From contig CALQZQ010000005.1 in assembly GCA_943349825.1 (NCBI GenBank), positions 34,121-98,120 of the forward strand: a stretch of DNA of 64,000 nt. The letters run 5' to 3'. Source of the DNA: Candidatus Peribacteria bacterium (GTDB lineage Bacteria; Patescibacteriota; Gracilibacteria; UBA1369; 2-02-FULL-48-14). Each line of letters starts with the position of its first letter. The stretch's first letter is position 1. A program made the position numbers and the translations under genes. This document shows, piece after piece, positions 15,797 to 22,627 of this stretch. Under the pieces are notes generated by a model, which had not been told where the DNA came from, did not search any database, and was given only the letters and a program-made list of their open reading frames with translations.

Positions 15797-17488
15797 CTAG
15801 TTTAAGGCCTGAGCATCCAAAGTCCAAACTTTTTTGTGCTTCTTGTAGAGTTCGTAGCCGATCCAGCTGAGGGCGGTGAGGCCGGAGAGCAGCCAACTCC
15901 AGGGGAGGGAGCTCGAGCTATTTGCGCGGCTTTGCACGAGTTCGCTGTGCATGATCTGGTAAATGCCATTGCTCATGGCAGCTTCCACCAAAATGGTGTT
16001 GCCGGTTTGGAAGAGGAGCCCGTTGGAGTCGGAGTTGTCCGCTTCAAAGGTCCAGTTGGAGAGACCGTCGTTCATGGTGAGCCATTGGCCGTCCCATTCG
16101 GAAACGATGCCTTTGATTTGTTTCCAGATTGGATTTTTCACCCCGGGGCTGGGAGAGACCCACTGCCATGTGGAGAAACTAGGATTGCCCAGTCCCGAGG
16201 TGGAGGCTTGAGTGCTGCTCACGGTTTCGACTTCTATTTCTGCGTAGGATTCGTCTTCTTCACTGCTGTCGTAGCTGACTTCGCTCACCACTTCGCCCGT
16301 GTAGTCGGCAAGTTGAACGCTTTCGTTGGAATTGTTGAGGGAAATGCCGGACTCCGTGCGGTAGAGCACGAGGGTTTCTCCAGGTTGAATAGTCGTTTCG
16401 GCAGGAAAGATGTAGGTGCTACCGGACGCGTCGCTGATGGTCCAGTTGCCCAGGTTGATGGGGCTGGTGCCGCCGTTGGTCAGTTCGATCCATTCTTCTT
16501 CGTTATCCGGACCTTCGGGGTTGGGGAAGACTTCGGTGACGGCTACTTCATCGGAGAGATCGCCGTTGCTCGCGGGGTCGGCTTCGGTGCTGGTGGTGGA
16601 GTCGGGTTCTTCTTCAGTGGGAGTGGAGCCCGCTGCGTTTTCTTCCCCAGGAGTGGGGTTGTCGGTCCAGAGGTAGGCTTCGTTCATCAGCGCGTAGCTG
16701 GAGCCCTCCACTACGTCGGTATAAGGGATGTCCCACAGCACTTCGGCGTTTACGCCGAGCAGGCGAACGTGGTCGTCGGTGTTGTTGAGAGTGAGGCCGC
16801 TGTCCGTGATGGAAATGAGCAGGTAGCTTTCGCCTGCCAGCGTGCCGCTGAGTGCGTGGGGGCTGCTGCCGCCGTCTTCGTCATCGAGCTTGAGGCCGTC
16901 GAGCGTTAGAGGTTCCGCATAAGAATTGTAGAGTTCAATCCATTCGCCATCGCTGTCGGAGCCGGTGGGGTTGGGCAGGGCTTCGGAAAAAATGGGCCAA
17001 GGGCTGGGAGTCACCGGAGTAGCGGTTGTTGCCGTGGTAGTGACGGTTGTTGTCGCGGTGGTTTCAGTGCTTGTGGTGGAGGAGGCGCTTCTATAAAGGA
17101 TCTCACCTTTGGTGCTGGTTTCGTAGGTCCACGTGTCCACCAGGGTGCCGGTGGAGGTCTTGAGAGTCACGGTTTCGTTGGAGTTGTTGAGGGTGAAGGA
17201 AAATCCACTGATTCGCGTGCTGGCCCCTGCGGCCAGGCTGCCGGTGGGAGCCCAGGGTTTGGCGGTGCTGTCTTCGAGCGTATATAAAGAGAGGTCTGCC
17301 GACGTGGTGCCGGTGTTGCTCAGCTCGATCCACTCGTTTTCGCCCGTGTTGGGGTTAGGGTAGAGGGCGCTGATTTCCAATTCCAGCGAAGCGGTCGCCG
17401 TGGTGGCGGTGGCCGGGCAGGTTTCCGCGAGGGCCGCGGGAGTGCTGAGCGTGAGGAAAATAAGGAAGGCCAGAATGCGTTTGAGCAT
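15797..17488 (-). CDS. Surface protein with three lamin-tail domains and a C-terminal membrane anchor
   Basis: A 563-aa exported protein with a signal peptide (MLKRILAFLIFLTLSTPAALA). Three lamin-tail (LTD) domains follow, each marked by PNPxxxxxEWIEL and later by a LxLNNSNExVxL type strand: near 30-130, 165-275 and 315-420. The linkers are rich in Thr, Ser and Glu. A further beta-rich region around 440-530 precedes a membrane segment (WSWLLSGLTALSWIGYELY) and a short lysine-rich tail, so it is anchored with the LTD domains outside. LTD domains often occur in secreted nucleases, but I see no nuclease domain here. Confidence 0.85.
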   Translation of the reverse strand: MLKRILAFLIFLTLSTPAALAETCPATATTATASLELEISALYPNPNTGENEWIELSNTGTTSADLSLYTLEDSTAKPWAPTGSLAAGASTRISGFSFTLNNSNETVTLKTSTGTLVDTWTYETSTKGEILYRSASSTTSTETTATTTVTTTATTATPVTPSPWPIFSEALPNPTGSDSDGEWIELYNSYAEPLTLDGLKLDDEDGGSSPHALSGTLAGESYLLISITDSGLTLNNTDDHVRLLGVNAEVLWDIPYTDVVEGSSYALMNEAYLWTDNPTPGEENAAGSTPTEEEPDSTTSTEADPASNGDLSDEVAVTEVFPNPEGPDNEEEWIELTNGGTSPINLGNWTISDASGSTYIFPAETTIQPGETLVLYRTESGISLNNSNESVQLADYTGEVVSEVSYDSSEEDESYAEIEVETVSSTQASTSGLGNPSFSTWQWVSPSPGVKNPIWKQIKGIVSEWDGQWLTMNDGLSNWTFEADNSDSNGLLFQTGNTILVEAAMSNGIYQIMHSELVQSRANSSSSLPWSWLLSGLTALSWIGYELYKKHKKVWTLDAQALN

Positions 17489-17826
17489 AGAGAAGTGGGT
17501 TAGCGCACTGACGTGCGTGGGGGTTAGACGAACCGACTGTAAACGCTCGACCTTGCAGAAATCCTTACTTTTTTCTTACGTTTCGCTGACAAAATCCTGA
17601 CGCGCAAAGCGATTTGTGGAAAAAGATTTGCACACAAAGGCTTAATTTTGTTACCATTCAGACGGTTCATTTATATCTCAAAGTCCGGCACACAAACGGT
17701 CTTAACCGACTCATCAGAGCAGTGGATAAATTCTTGAAAACGTTAGTGATTTATCGGCGGTTACAGGTTTAAAAGGCGAAAAATCTTCGCTCGTTTTTGC
17801 GTTCCGGGGTTTAACCCCATTCTGAC
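17489..17826. promoter_or_regulatory. Gap upstream of rny: hairpins and DnaA-box-like sites, no gene seen
   Basis: This 338-bp region lies between divergent genes. I find no open frame or tRNA. It holds a TTTTCCACA site on the minus strand (17615-17623), near matches ATTTGCACA (17626-17634) and TTATCCACT (minus, 17721-17729), a small GCGAA/TTCGC hairpin followed by a T run (17776-17797), and a GGGGTTTAACCCC palindrome (17806-17818) just before the rny start. There is no obvious ribosome binding site in front of the ATG. Confidence 0.4.
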
Positions 17827-19350
17827 ATGTTTACGTATTTAATCCTCCTTTTGCTAGGGCTGGGAGCAGGGGGCGGCGCGGGATTCGTTTTCCGCAACCA
17901 GCAGATCAAAGACGAAGATCTTAAGAAGCGTCATCAGCAGGAGAAGGCTTTGCAGGAAGCTCAACTGAAGGCCAACGAGATGATCAACAGGGCTCGCAAT
18001 GAGTCCATGCGTGAGCGCGAAGAGGCTCAGAAGGAAGAAAAATTGAAACGCCGTAAACTCGAAGAATCCGAGGCTCGTTTGGTGAAGAAGGAAGAAACTC
18101 TCGATACCAAGGTGGAAGAGCTCGATAAGATGAAGGTGAAGCTGGAGGAGCAGGCTGATCATTTGAAGAAGGACCGTGAGCACGCCAAGGACCTCGTCAC
18201 TGAGCAAGAAAAGAAGCTCGGTGAAGTCGCGAAGCTTTCTCATGAAGAAGCTAAAAAACTGCTGCTCGATCAGATTGAAAGTGAGTCTAAGGACGAGCTG
18301 GTGGCCTACGCAAAAAAACTCGAGGCGGATGTGAAGGAAGAGGTGGATGTTAAAGCCAAGCAGATTTTGGCTGATGCCATTCAGCGCTACGCTTCCGAGA
18401 CTACGGTGGAATCCACCACCACGGCGGTGCCACTCGCTTCCGACGATCTCAAGGGCCGCATCATTGGAAGGGAAGGTCGTAATATCAATGCTTTTGAATC
18501 CGTTACCGGAGTGGATGTGATCGTGGACGATACCCCCGGAAACATCATCATCAGCGGTTTCGATCCGATTCGTCGTTACATGGCTAAAATCACTCTTGAA
18601 CGCCTCGTGGAGGATGGACGTATTCATCCCGCTCGCATTGAGGAGGCTTATGCCAAGGTGAAGGAAGAGGTGAATTTGCTCATTAAGGACCTTGGAGAAA
18701 AAGCTGCCTTTGAGGTGGGTGTGATCGGTTTGCCGCCCAATTTGCTCAAGATTTTGGGTCGTCTCAAATTCCGCATCGCGTATGGGCAAAACGTGCTCAA
18801 GCATTCCATGGAAGTGGCTTTCTTGGCTGCAGAAATGGCAGGCATGATGGGGGCCAGTATTGAACTTTGCAAGAAGGCCGGTTTACTCCACGATATTGGA
18901 AAAGCAGTGGACCACGAGGTTCAGGGGAAACACGCGTTCATTGGTCGCGACATTTTGAAGAAATTCGGATTGCCTGACGAAGTGCTACACTGTGTGGAAG
19001 CCAACGAAGGAGATGTGGAGGCGCTGTCGGTCGAAGCCAAGATCGTGCAGGTGGCCAATCTCATTTCTGTGGCTAGACCGGGTGCGAACAAAGACAACAT
19101 GGAAAACTACATCAAGCGTCTGTCGGACATCGAAAAGGTGGCCGGTAGCTTCGATGGAGTGGAAAAAGCCTTCGCGCTGCAAGCGGGACGTGAACTCCGT
19201 GTTTTCGTGAGCCCCGAGCTTGTTGATGACCTGGCTGCCATCAAAATGTCCCACGAAATCGCACGCAAGATCGAGAAAGATCTGCAATACCCCGGCAAAA
19301 TCAAAGTCGAGGTGATCCGCGAAAAACGCGTGGAAGCGTTTGCGGGGTAA
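17827..19350 (+). CDS. rny: Ribonuclease Y
   Basis: Membrane-anchored endoribonuclease that starts mRNA decay. The 507-aa protein has the full family order: one N-terminal membrane segment with a glycine-rich stretch (LILLLLGLGAGGGAGFVF), a long charged coiled coil to about residue 190, a KH domain (GRIIGREGRNINAFE near 215-280), and an HD domain (HSMEVAFLA, LLHDIGKAVDHEV). The length is normal. It stands alone with a 338-bp upstream region. The end products could be passed to the DHH phosphoesterase encoded at 10.6 kb. Confidence 0.97.
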   Translation: MFTYLILLLLGLGAGGGAGFVFRNQQIKDEDLKKRHQQEKALQEAQLKANEMINRARNESMREREEAQKEEKLKRRKLEESEARLVKKEETLDTKVEELDKMKVKLEEQADHLKKDREHAKDLVTEQEKKLGEVAKLSHEEAKKLLLDQIESESKDELVAYAKKLEADVKEEVDVKAKQILADAIQRYASETTVESTTTAVPLASDDLKGRIIGREGRNINAFESVTGVDVIVDDTPGNIIISGFDPIRRYMAKITLERLVEDGRIHPARIEEAYAKVKEEVNLLIKDLGEKAAFEVGVIGLPPNLLKILGRLKFRIAYGQNVLKHSMEVAFLAAEMAGMMGASIELCKKAGLLHDIGKAVDHEVQGKHAFIGRDILKKFGLPDEVLHCVEANEGDVEALSVEAKIVQVANLISVARPGANKDNMENYIKRLSDIEKVAGSFDGVEKAFALQAGRELRVFVSPELVDDLAAIKMSHEIARKIEKDLQYPGKIKVEVIREKRVEAFAG

Positions 19351-19377
19351 AGCGCTTGCGCGGTCCGACAAAAGCTC

Positions 19378-19406
19378 TTGACGGTGAGTATGCGCTCACC
19401 TATATT
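19378..19406 (+). promoter_or_regulatory. Strong promoter with an inverted repeat in the spacer
   Basis: TTGACG-N17-TATATT is close to the sigma-70 consensus with ideal spacing. The spacer contains GTGAG-N6-CTCAC, an inverted repeat suited to a repressor. Transcription should start at or next to the ATG at 19413, giving a leaderless message for the DinD remnant. Confidence 0.7.
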
Positions 19407-19412
19407 AGGTTC

Positions 19413-19565
19413 ATGAACAACGCTATTTTTGATCAAATCAGGCAGGTGAATGGGCAGGAATCTTGGAGCGCGCGAGAACTTTATGAGTTGCTTGGAGACA
19501 CAGCGTATGGAAAATTTCTTCCGGTCATGGAGCGTGCTCAAGAGTGGTGTGAAAACAGAGTGTAG
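19413..19565 (+). pseudogene. Remnant of a DinD/BRO-like DNA-damage-inducible gene
   Basis: Fifty codons encode MNNAIFDQIRQ, then ESWSARELYELLGDTAYGKFLPVMERA, which matches the N-terminus of DinD-like and BRO-N proteins (WSARxLxxLLGYxxxxxFxPVxxRA). Full-length members are about 270 residues; here a stop follows at residue 50 and no continuation is visible before fic. I therefore call a truncated gene, although a short expressed peptide is possible because an excellent promoter remains. With the adjacent Fic gene it looks like a small accessory insertion after rny. Confidence 0.7.
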
Positions 19566-19575
19566 GGCTCAAAAC

Positions 19576-19645
19576 CGTGAAAATCGTCTATTTTTTGCTA
19601 CTTTTTCATGTTTATGTTGATAAAAACGTGAAAATAGTCTATTCT
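19576..19645 (+). promoter_or_regulatory. fic promoter with a duplicated 17-bp operator-like site
   Basis: A 17-bp direct repeat with one mismatch occurs at 19576-19592 and 19627-19643 (CGTGAAAATMGTCTATT), 51 bp apart, about five helical turns. The second copy covers the spacer and -10 of a promoter TTGATA-N17-TATTCT (19617-19645). The predicted start of transcription is at the fic ATG at 19652. Confidence 0.65.
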
Positions 19646-19651
19646 TTAACC

Positions 19652-20530
19652 ATGACAAAGGTGCTCAATGTCTTCGGTAGAATTCATTCTCTTCGAGAGA
19701 GATACTATGGGGCAGCAACTGGTAAAGAGGCGCTCCTTGAACTTATTGCGGAAGCTGAAGTGGCGGAGCAGGTCTACAACTCCAATGCCATTGAAAATAG
19801 CACGCTTAGTTTTGAAGAGACGGAAAAAATACTGCTTCAAATTGATCTGGATCGGTATATTTCTGAACGTGAAATTTTTGAGGCGAAGAACCTTGCGCGC
19901 GTAGTGTCTTGTATCGGTAAAAAATCTAAGGAGCAGGAACTTACTCTTCCTGTTATTTTATCTCTCCATGAAATGTTGATCTCGAATATCCGAGACGATA
20001 TTGCGGGAAGATTTCGAAATAATAATGAGTATGTCCGTGTGGGAAGTCATATTGCTCCTGCGCCGCAAGAGGTCACTTCGAGGCTTGAAAAAATGCTCTT
20101 TGAATACAATGGGGCCAGTCATGAAAATATCATCAAAAGATTGGCTAAGTTGCACCTTAGTTTTGAGTACACTCACCCCTTTGTGGACGGAAACGGCCGT
20201 ATTGGTCGCGTGATCAACAATTTTTTGCTCATACGAGAGGGGTTCGTCCCTATCAACATCAAATTTATTGATCGGCAGAAGTACTACGCAGCGTTTAGAG
20301 AATTTGATGAAAAAGGGGCGACAGGGATTATGGAAGAAATCGTGGGGAAGGCACTGACGAACAGCTATCACAAACGTTTGGCGTATTTAGAGGGTAAAAA
20401 AATCATCACTTTGAATGAATATGCGAAGCTCAACCGGCTTTCCCATTCAGGTCTTATCAATAAGGCCAACCGGCAAACTATTGAAGCTTTCTTAGAGAAG
20501 GGTATTTGGAAAATTGGCATGGATCAATAA
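19652..20530 (+). CDS. Fic-domain protein with class II inhibitory helix and C-terminal HTH-like region
   Basis: A 292-aa Fic enzyme, expected to AMPylate or otherwise modify a target protein with a nucleotide. The catalytic loop HPFVDGNGRIGR is complete at residues 175-186. An N-terminal S-x-x-x-E-N motif (SNAIEN, 44-49) is the class II auto-inhibitory helix that blocks ATP. The last 60 residues (LNEYAKLNRLSHSGLINKA) look like a winged helix, so it may repress its own promoter through the repeated sites upstream. ATG 19652 is chosen because homology begins there and the promoter points to it; an upstream in-frame ATG at 19577 lies inside the operator region. Confidence 0.9.
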   Translation: MTKVLNVFGRIHSLRERYYGAATGKEALLELIAEAEVAEQVYNSNAIENSTLSFEETEKILLQIDLDRYISEREIFEAKNLARVVSCIGKKSKEQELTLPVILSLHEMLISNIRDDIAGRFRNNNEYVRVGSHIAPAPQEVTSRLEKMLFEYNGASHENIIKRLAKLHLSFEYTHPFVDGNGRIGRVINNFLLIREGFVPINIKFIDRQKYYAAFREFDEKGATGIMEEIVGKALTNSYHKRLAYLEGKKIITLNEYAKLNRLSHSGLINKANRQTIEAFLEKGIWKIGMDQ

Positions 20531-20537
20531 GTTCCGT

Positions 20538-20543
20538 TATAAT
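20538..20543 (+). promoter_or_regulatory. TATAAT -10 element for the 35-aa gene
   Basis: A consensus TATAAT lies 24 nt before the ATG of the small basic protein. A -35 is not convincing because the upstream sequence is the end of fic. Confidence 0.45.
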
Positions 20544-20567
20544 TTCTTCACCACTAACCCCTCCACC

Positions 20568-20675
20568 ATGGCCAGCGGAAAAGGCGATAAAACAAAGAAA
20601 GAAGGCAAAGGTAAGGCTCCTAAGATGTCCAAAGACGAGAAACGAGCAGCGAAGCGCGCCAAGAAGAACGCGTAA
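20568..20675 (+). CDS. Small lysine-rich protein (35 aa)
   Basis: A short frame from ATG 20568 to TAA 20675 gives 35 residues, of which 14 are Lys or Arg (MASGKGDKTKKEGKGKAP at the start, KRAAKRAKKNA at the end). It has its own -10 element and fills the gap between fic and the first sigma gene. The composition suggests nucleic-acid or ribosome binding, but no family is recognised. It is too short to be certain that it is expressed. Confidence 0.5.
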   Translation: MASGKGDKTKKEGKGKAPKMSKDEKRAAKRAKKNA

Positions 20676-20676
20676 T

Positions 20677-20708
20677 TGCAACCTTTCGGCAAGTCGTGCA
20701 TTCTAAGT
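20677..20708 (+). promoter_or_regulatory. ECF-type promoter P1 (first sigma gene)
   Basis: TGCAAC at 20677 and GCATTCTAAG at 20698 are separated so that AAC and GCATT are 15 nt apart, exactly as in P2, P3 and P4. It lies directly before the GTG start at 20711. Confidence 0.7.
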
Positions 20709-20710
20709 AT

Positions 20711-21265
20711 GTGAATGAAGCCGATCTTGTTGAAGCTGCGCGAAAAGACCCCGAGGCCTTTGGGGTTTTGTTTGATGCCTATCATTCTAAGATTCTCGCT
20801 TACCTTATTCATCGAACGGGGGAGGTGGCTTTGGCACAAGACTTGGCCTCGGAAACTTTTTTTAAAGCGCTCGGTAAACTGTGGCAGTTTCGGTTTCGCA
20901 GTATTCCTTTCTCAGCTTGGCTTTACCGTATTGCGACCAACGAGCTGAGGATGTTTTATCGAGGCAAAAAGAGTTTTTCTTTGGAAGGACTTATGGAATC
21001 CAGTGGTTTTGATGTGCGCGATGCCAGTGATTTGGTGGAGGAATTGAAAGAGGCGGATGCGGCTTTGGAACGGCAGAAAGATTTTTTGAAAGTGCGCGAG
21101 CAGATGCATACTTTGCCTCTTATTTACCAAGAGGTGATCACGCTTCGATTCTTCGAAGAAAAAAGTCTGAAAGAGATTTCGGAAATCCTCGGTAAAAAGG
21201 AAGGCACGGTTAAATCTTTGCTTTCGCGTGGGCTTGAAAAGCTCCGAGCGCTGCAACCTTCTTAG
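20711..21265 (+). CDS. ECF-family RNA polymerase sigma factor 1
   Basis: A 184-aa sigma-70-family regulator with only regions 2 and 4. Region 2 is near 10-75 (AYLIHRTGEVALAQDLASETF, WLYRIATNELRMFYR), and region 4 near 125-180 (LPLIYQEVITLRFFEEKSLKEI, ILGKKEGTVKSLLSRGLEKL). It is a close paralog of the sigma factor at 22001. I prefer GTG 20711 over GTG 20696 because the earlier one lies inside the -10 of P1, and the later one aligns with the paralog start. The gene for an anti-sigma-like membrane protein follows, which fits the usual pair arrangement. Confidence 0.88.
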   Translation: MNEADLVEAARKDPEAFGVLFDAYHSKILAYLIHRTGEVALAQDLASETFFKALGKLWQFRFRSIPFSAWLYRIATNELRMFYRGKKSFSLEGLMESSGFDVRDASDLVEELKEADAALERQKDFLKVREQMHTLPLIYQEVITLRFFEEKSLKEISEILGKKEGTVKSLLSRGLEKLRALQPS

Positions 21266-21283
21266 CCCCGTCGCATTGTAAGT
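21252..21283 (+). promoter_or_regulatory. ECF-type promoter P2 (first anti-sigma-like gene)
   Basis: TGCAAC-N15-GCATT, followed by GTAAG, overlaps the last codons of the first sigma gene and precedes the ATG at 21322. It shows the same signature and spacing as P1, P3 and P4. Confidence 0.65.
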
Positions 21284-21321
21284 GTAGAAGCTTCTACTTT
21301 TATTTTCATCCTTCAAGCTCT

Positions 21322-21951
21322 ATGAAACCCATTGAAGAAAAACTCGAGCACATGAGTAAGTCCACACCGGACTTGCCCTTGCACCGCGCACATTTGCGCC
21401 GGACTTTGCTGGCTTCAAAACAATTTGACGGTTCAACCTTTTCCTTTATGTCTAAACTTTTACCGGTCGGCCTTGTGCTGGCTATTGGACTTTCTGTTAT
21501 GTGGGCACGGCCTGGTGAAGCGCCTACGCCTCTTTACGTGGCCCAATCAGATCAAGAGACTTTTACCACTGTTGATAGCTCTGTTATTGGTGGAGGTATT
21601 CCTGTTTATAGCCAACTCGCTAATGCAATCGTTATCGGAACTGTTCAAGAAGTTAGTGGGGGAACGGCCATTCTTATTCCCGATCAAGTTTTGAAAGGAG
21701 ATAAAGGTGCCGATTCCTTTGAAATACAAGTCCCAGATCTAGATTCCAACATTTGGATTGAAGATTTCGCTTCGCTTGAGGTCGGAGAAAAAGTTCTGCT
21801 TTTCTTGGGCACCGATGTGAACAATAATTTTGTGATTTTTGCCGGAGACTATGGCAAATACACCATCGATGCTTCGAACAACGTGACCTGCCCTGATGAG
21901 ACTGTTATCTCGTTGGAGGAGGCTATTGCTCAGATCGAGATAGCGATGTAA
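21322..21951 (+). CDS. Membrane protein, putative anti-sigma partner of ECF 1
   Basis: A 209-aa single-pass protein: about 45 cytoplasmic residues (with LHRAHLRRTLLASK), one membrane helix (LLPVGLVLAIGLSVMWA) and an external domain of about 145 residues. The cytoplasmic LHxxxLxRxLLASK motif recurs in the protein at 22628, which sits after the second sigma gene, so both are probably anti-sigma factors. The external domains of the two differ, which suggests different signals. No classical zinc anti-sigma motif is present. The function is inferred from topology and gene order. Confidence 0.65.
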   Translation: MKPIEEKLEHMSKSTPDLPLHRAHLRRTLLASKQFDGSTFSFMSKLLPVGLVLAIGLSVMWARPGEAPTPLYVAQSDQETFTTVDSSVIGGGIPVYSQLANAIVIGTVQEVSGGTAILIPDQVLKGDKGADSFEIQVPDLDSNIWIEDFASLEVGEKVLLFLGTDVNNNFVIFAGDYGKYTIDASNNVTCPDETVISLEEAIAQIEIAM

Positions 21952-21978
21952 CACTTTCTTTGCACCTGCATTATAAGG
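21947..21978 (+). promoter_or_regulatory. ECF-type promoter P3 (second sigma gene)
   Basis: TGTAAC-N15-GCATT, followed by ATAAG, overlaps the stop codon of the preceding gene and precedes the ATG at 22001. The spacing is identical to P1, P2 and P4. Confidence 0.7.
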
Positions 21979-22000
21979 TGAAGAGTGCTTAACTAGCTTC

Positions 22001-22561
22001 ATGGATTTAGTTCAGGAACAAAACTTAGTGCAGCAAGCAAGGAAGGATCCCGAAGCGTTTGGGCCTCTGTTTGATCATTATTATCCCCTCATCCTTCGTT
22101 ACATTGTACGGAGGGTGGGGGATTTGGCTGTGGCCGAAGATCTCTCTTCGGAAGTCTTTTATAAGGCACTTCATAAACTTTGGCAGTTCCGGTTCCGACA
22201 ATTGCCGTTTGGAGCGTGGCTCTACCGAATTGCCACCAACGAGATTCGCATGCACTTTCGTGGGAAGAGATTTGTTCATTCTTTGGAATGGCTTTTTGAT
22301 GAAGCGGGTTTTGATCTGCCGGATGACACGGATTTGCAGGCAGAGGTGAGGAGAGCGGAGACGATTTTGGAAGCCCATCACGATTTTTTGAAGGTTCAGG
22401 AAAAATTGCTGGCTTTGCCTCTGGCCTATCAAGAGGTGCTTGCTCTGCGTTTTTTTGAAGAAAAGAAAACCGCCGAAATTGCAGAAATTTTAGGAAAAAA
22501 GGAAGGCACGGTTCGGGTGCTTTTACACCGTGCGCTTGAAGCGTTGCGAGCTGCCTTGTAA
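22001..22561 (+). CDS. ECF-family RNA polymerase sigma factor 2
   Basis: A 186-aa paralog of the sigma factor at 20711, with shared stretches such as ARKDPEAFG, KLWQFRFR, WLYRIATNE, LPLAYQEVLALRFFEEK and EILGKKEGTV. Region 2 and region 4 are both complete. The residues in region 2.4 and the recognition helix of region 4 are similar enough that both factors may read the same promoters, which fits the common signature before all four genes of the block. A tandem duplication of a sigma/anti-sigma pair explains the arrangement. Confidence 0.9.
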   Translation: MDLVQEQNLVQQARKDPEAFGPLFDHYYPLILRYIVRRVGDLAVAEDLSSEVFYKALHKLWQFRFRQLPFGAWLYRIATNEIRMHFRGKRFVHSLEWLFDEAGFDLPDDTDLQAEVRRAETILEAHHDFLKVQEKLLALPLAYQEVLALRFFEEKKTAEIAEILGKKEGTVRVLLHRALEALRAAL

Positions 22562-22588
22562 CGTTTTTTGGCTTATGGCATTGAACAC
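22557..22588 (+). promoter_or_regulatory. ECF-type promoter P4 (second anti-sigma-like gene)
   Basis: TGTAAC-N15-GCATT overlaps the stop codon of sigma 2 and precedes the ATG at 22628. The sequence after GCATT is GAACA rather than NTAAG, so it is the most diverged of the four. Confidence 0.6.
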
Positions 22589-22627
22589 TTCGAGGCCTCA
22601 CCTTTATTTCTCTCTTAACCCTTCTCT

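Noticed and set aside
15836..16909. Open frame of 357 codons opposite the lamin-tail gene
   Set aside because: Shadow frame; the lamin-tail protein has a signal peptide, repeats and membrane anchor that fit a real gene.
20696..20710. GTG at 20696 as the start of sigma 1
   Set aside because: It overlaps the -10 of the shared promoter signature and adds five residues with no match in the paralog; GTG 20711 fits better.
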